DNA from: Thiosocius sp963759055
GTDB taxonomy: Bacteria > Pseudomonadota > Gammaproteobacteria > Chromatiales > Chromatiaceae
Length of the DNA: 64,000 nucleotides
Direction: 5' to 3'
Assembly (NCBI GenBank): GCA_963759055.1
Contig: CAVWYD010000010.1
Coordinates: 3,720-67,719 of the forward strand
Shown: positions 62,197-64,000 of the stretch, piece by piece
Layout: every line of letters starts with the position of its first letter
Position numbering within the stretch: position 1 is the first letter of the stretch
Notes under the pieces: model-generated
Database searches by the model: none
What the model was told of the DNA's origin: nothing
The model's input: only the letters and a program-made list of their open reading frames with translations
Made by a program: the position numbers and the translations under genes

Positions 62197-62673
62197 TCAG
62201 AAATCGCGCACCCGATTCAGGTAACGCCGCACCAGGCTGATCGGAAAACCGCGCTGCTCCAGGAAACGTCCGCGTTTCGCCAGGGTGCGCATATCCCCTG
62301 CCGGCGAGTCCCCGAACTTGCGTCCGGCGGCGTCTTCCAACACCTCACTCCAGTCATACGGACCTTCGTCGATCCATCGCGCAGCGTCTTCACCCCCGAT
62401 GCCGCGCTCGGCCAGTTCGGCACGGATCCGCAATGGACCGTAGCCCTTGCGGCTGCGTCGGTCCACGTAGGCTTCGGCGAAGCGCTCGTCGCTGAGCAGG
62501 CCGCGCCGCTCGAGATCGTCGAGCACGGCCTCGATCAGATCGACATCGGCATGTCTTGCATTGAGTTTTCGGCGCAGCTCCTGCCGGCTGTGTTCCCGTC
62601 CGGCCAGGAGCTTTACCGCCATCAGCTCGACGGCAACCGATTCATCCTGTTCCGACAGGGCTTGTAGGCTCAA
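62197..62673 (-). CDS. recX: Regulatory protein RecX
   Basis: A 158-residue helical-repeat protein that caps RecA filaments. It has AVKLLAGREHSRQELRRKL, LLSDERFAEAYVDRRSRKGY and the closing RRYLNRVRDF typical of RecX. The start overlaps the recA stop by four bases, so it is coupled to recA translation and shares its SOS control. Confidence 0.94.
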   Translation of the reverse strand: MSLQALSEQDESVAVELMAVKLLAGREHSRQELRRKLNARHADVDLIEAVLDDLERRGLLSDERFAEAYVDRRSRKGYGPLRIRAELAERGIGGEDAARWIDEGPYDWSEVLEDAAGRKFGDSPAGDMRTLAKRGRFLEQRGFPISLVRRYLNRVRDF

Positions 62674-63713
62674 GCGTCAGAGTCCACGGACGCGGCATCA
62701 GACTTGTCTTTCACATCCTCTTCTTCCGGAATCAGTGCGGCGCGAATCTGGGTCTCGACATGGCGTGCGATATCCGGATTTTCCCTGAGGAAACTGCGTA
62801 CATTTTCCTTGCCCTGGCCGATGCGATCGCCGTTGTAGCTGTACCAGGCACCGGATTTCTCGATCAGCCCCTGTGCCACGCCGAATTCGATGATTTCACC
62901 CTCGCGCGATACGCCCTCGCCGTACAGGATCTCGAAGTTGGCCTGCCGGAACGGCGGTGCAACCTTGTTTTTGACCACCTTGACGCGGGTCTCGTTGCCC
63001 ACCACCTCGTCGCCTTTCTTGATGGCGCCGGTGCGGCGGATATCCAGCCGCACAGAGGCATAGAACTTGAGCGCGTTGCCACCGCTGGTGGTCTCCGGGC
63101 TGCCGAACATCACACCGATCTTCATGCGGATCTGGTTGATGAAGATCACGATGCAGTTGGAACGCTTGATGTTGCCGGTCAGTTTGCGCAGCGCCTGTGA
63201 CATCAGACGCGCCTGCAGGCCGACGTGCGAATCACCCATGTCGCCCTCAATCTCGGCCTTGGGCGTGAGGGCAGCGACCGAATCGACCACCACCACGTCA
63301 ACCGCACCCGAGCGCACCAGCATGTCGGTGATCTCCAGCGCCTGCTCGCCGGTATCCGGCTGCGATACCAGCAACTCGTCGGTATCGACCCCGAGCTTCT
63401 GGGCGTACGTCGGGTCGAGCGCATGCTCGGCATCGACGAAGGCACAGGTGCCGCCGGTTTTCTGCGCCTCTGCAATGATGTGCAGCGTCATGGTCGTCTT
63501 GCCGGATGATTCCGGACCGTAGATCTCTACAACACGGCCCTTGGGGACACCACCGACGCCGAGCGCCAGGTCGAGGCCGAGTGAACCGGTCGAAATGACC
63601 TCGATATTGCGAACCGCATTGGCGTCGCCCATACGCATGACCGAGCCCTTGCCAAATTGTTTTTCGATCTGGCTGAGCGCAGCTGCCAGCGCCTTTTTGC
63701 GATTCTCGTCCAT
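62670..63713 (-). CDS. recA: Recombinase RecA
   Basis: A 347-residue recombinase that forms filaments on single-stranded DNA and triggers LexA self-cleavage. Walker A GPESSGKTT, DNA-loop segments GVMFGSPETTSGGNALKFYA, and DNCIVIFINQIRMKIG-type strand (here SNCIVIFINQIRMKIG) are all present, with an acidic C-terminal tail (EEEDVKDKSDAASVDSDA). recX follows. A near-palindrome about 70 bases upstream may be the LexA site. Confidence 0.98.
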   Translation of the reverse strand: MDENRKKALAAALSQIEKQFGKGSVMRMGDANAVRNIEVISTGSLGLDLALGVGGVPKGRVVEIYGPESSGKTTMTLHIIAEAQKTGGTCAFVDAEHALDPTYAQKLGVDTDELLVSQPDTGEQALEITDMLVRSGAVDVVVVDSVAALTPKAEIEGDMGDSHVGLQARLMSQALRKLTGNIKRSNCIVIFINQIRMKIGVMFGSPETTSGGNALKFYASVRLDIRRTGAIKKGDEVVGNETRVKVVKNKVAPPFRQANFEILYGEGVSREGEIIEFGVAQGLIEKSGAWYSYNGDRIGQGKENVRSFLRENPDIARHVETQIRAALIPEEEDVKDKSDAASVDSDA

Positions 63714-63783
63714 TGAATTCCCCCGCTTGCGAATAGTGATGACTGTTGTGGCCAGAGTGTAGTTCGTTCTCTTTTTGTTTTCT

Positions 63784-63799
63784 AGTGCAAATTTGTACT
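63784..63799 (-). promoter_or_regulatory. Possible LexA operator upstream of recA
   Basis: AGTGCAAATTTGTACT is a 16-base near-palindrome with one mismatch, 71 bases before the recA ATG. The E. coli CTGT-N8-ACAG box is not seen here, but several lineages use other LexA boxes. Assigning this to LexA rests on position and symmetry only. Confidence 0.4.
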
Positions 63800-63804
63800 T
63801 TGCA

Positions 63805-64000
63805 TTACTTCAACGGCCAGCACCCGACCGGATGGTAGATGGGCGCGTCGCCCGGTCGCGATTCGACCAGCGCCAGTTCGGTGACCGGCCAGGTCAGGGG
63901 TGAAAGCGGCTGACCGGGGGCTGCTGCGCACCTTGCGTGCCAGGGTTACATGCGGTTTAAAGGCGCGCGCCTCGGTCTCTATTCCCAGTGCATTCAGGCC
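63805..64000 (-). CDS. thpR: RNA 2-prime,3-prime-cyclic phosphodiesterase (ThpR/LigT), partial and frameshifted
   Basis: The 3-prime part of a 2H-family phosphoesterase. From the window edge the frame reads GLNALGIETEARAFKPHVTL then ARKVR, with the second HxT motif (HVTL). At about 63913 one extra base must be dropped; then QPLSPLTWPVTELALVESRP and the ending HPVGCWPLK follow to a TAA at 63805. The first HxT motif lies beyond the window. The frames here are too short to stand out unless both phases are read together. Confidence 0.7.

Noticed and set aside
61270..62667. 465-codon plus-strand frame across alaS and recX
   Set aside because: Antisense to two conserved genes and their gap.

Overview
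The window is bacterial chromosome, GC-rich, and most likely from a gammaproteobacterium of the sulfur-oxidiser/Chromatiales-like kind. The basis is gene order: recA-recX-alaS-lysC-csrA-tRNA-Ser-tRNA-Arg (all on the minus strand, 57.2-63.7 kb) and rnfABCDGE-nth (17.3-23.1 kb) are typical gammaproteobacterial blocks. The exact lineage is inference.

Layout. 0-10 kb is a sparse, partly eroded region: a membrane winged-helix/TPR regulator, a Rap1a-type secreted protein, a diguanylate cyclase, panE, four small or secreted unknowns and a GNAT acetyltransferase, separated by long gene-free stretches with degenerate dispersed repeats. 10.8-23.6 kb is core: mrp, metG, an M48 peptidase with two YbjQ proteins, egtD, the Rnf complex, endonuclease III and a DUF1841 protein. 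23.8-26.7 kb is a copper-binding RiPP cluster (hvfA-like precursor with six EGKCGAGKCGG repeats, DUF692 enzyme, DUF2063 partner, DoxX protein). 26.8-32.8 kb holds metA with its ATPase neighbour, an MFS transporter, cytochrome b561, YceI, a NlpC/P60 lipoprotein and a Kbp-like BON-LysM protein. 32.9-36.2 kb is a two-gene patatin plus DRHyd/TPR/SLOG-like pair that looks like a nucleotide-signalling conflict system. 36.3-47.1 kb carries secreted proteins, a Na/Pi cotransporter and an AI-2E/OMF/HlyD/DUF2955 export operon. 47.5-54.0 kb runs from a chemoreceptor through a HlyD-SPOR protein, an exosortase-EpsI protein and a membrane hydroxylase to three tandem genes of about 56 codons, each only a signal peptide plus an exosortase sorting tail. 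54.3-57.3 kb has a YpsA-type protein, a metallo-hydrolase and a small higBA island next to tRNA-Arg with a decayed tRNA copy at its far side. The window ends inside thpR.

Many reading frames are broken by one-base shifts that conserved sequence on either side makes obvious (mrp, hvfA, metA, the gene at 36.3 kb, the Na/Pi cotransporter, the chemoreceptor, the HlyD-SPOR gene, all three sorting-tail genes, thpR). Most are fixed by removing one base. Since mrp and metA are housekeeping genes, insertion-type sequencing error is the likeliest cause, though local decay cannot be excluded. These genes are annotated here over their full reconstructed extent.

Most promising for new biology: the patatin/DRHyd-TPR-SLOG pair, the minimal exosortase-substrate array, and the repeat-rich copper RiPP precursor.
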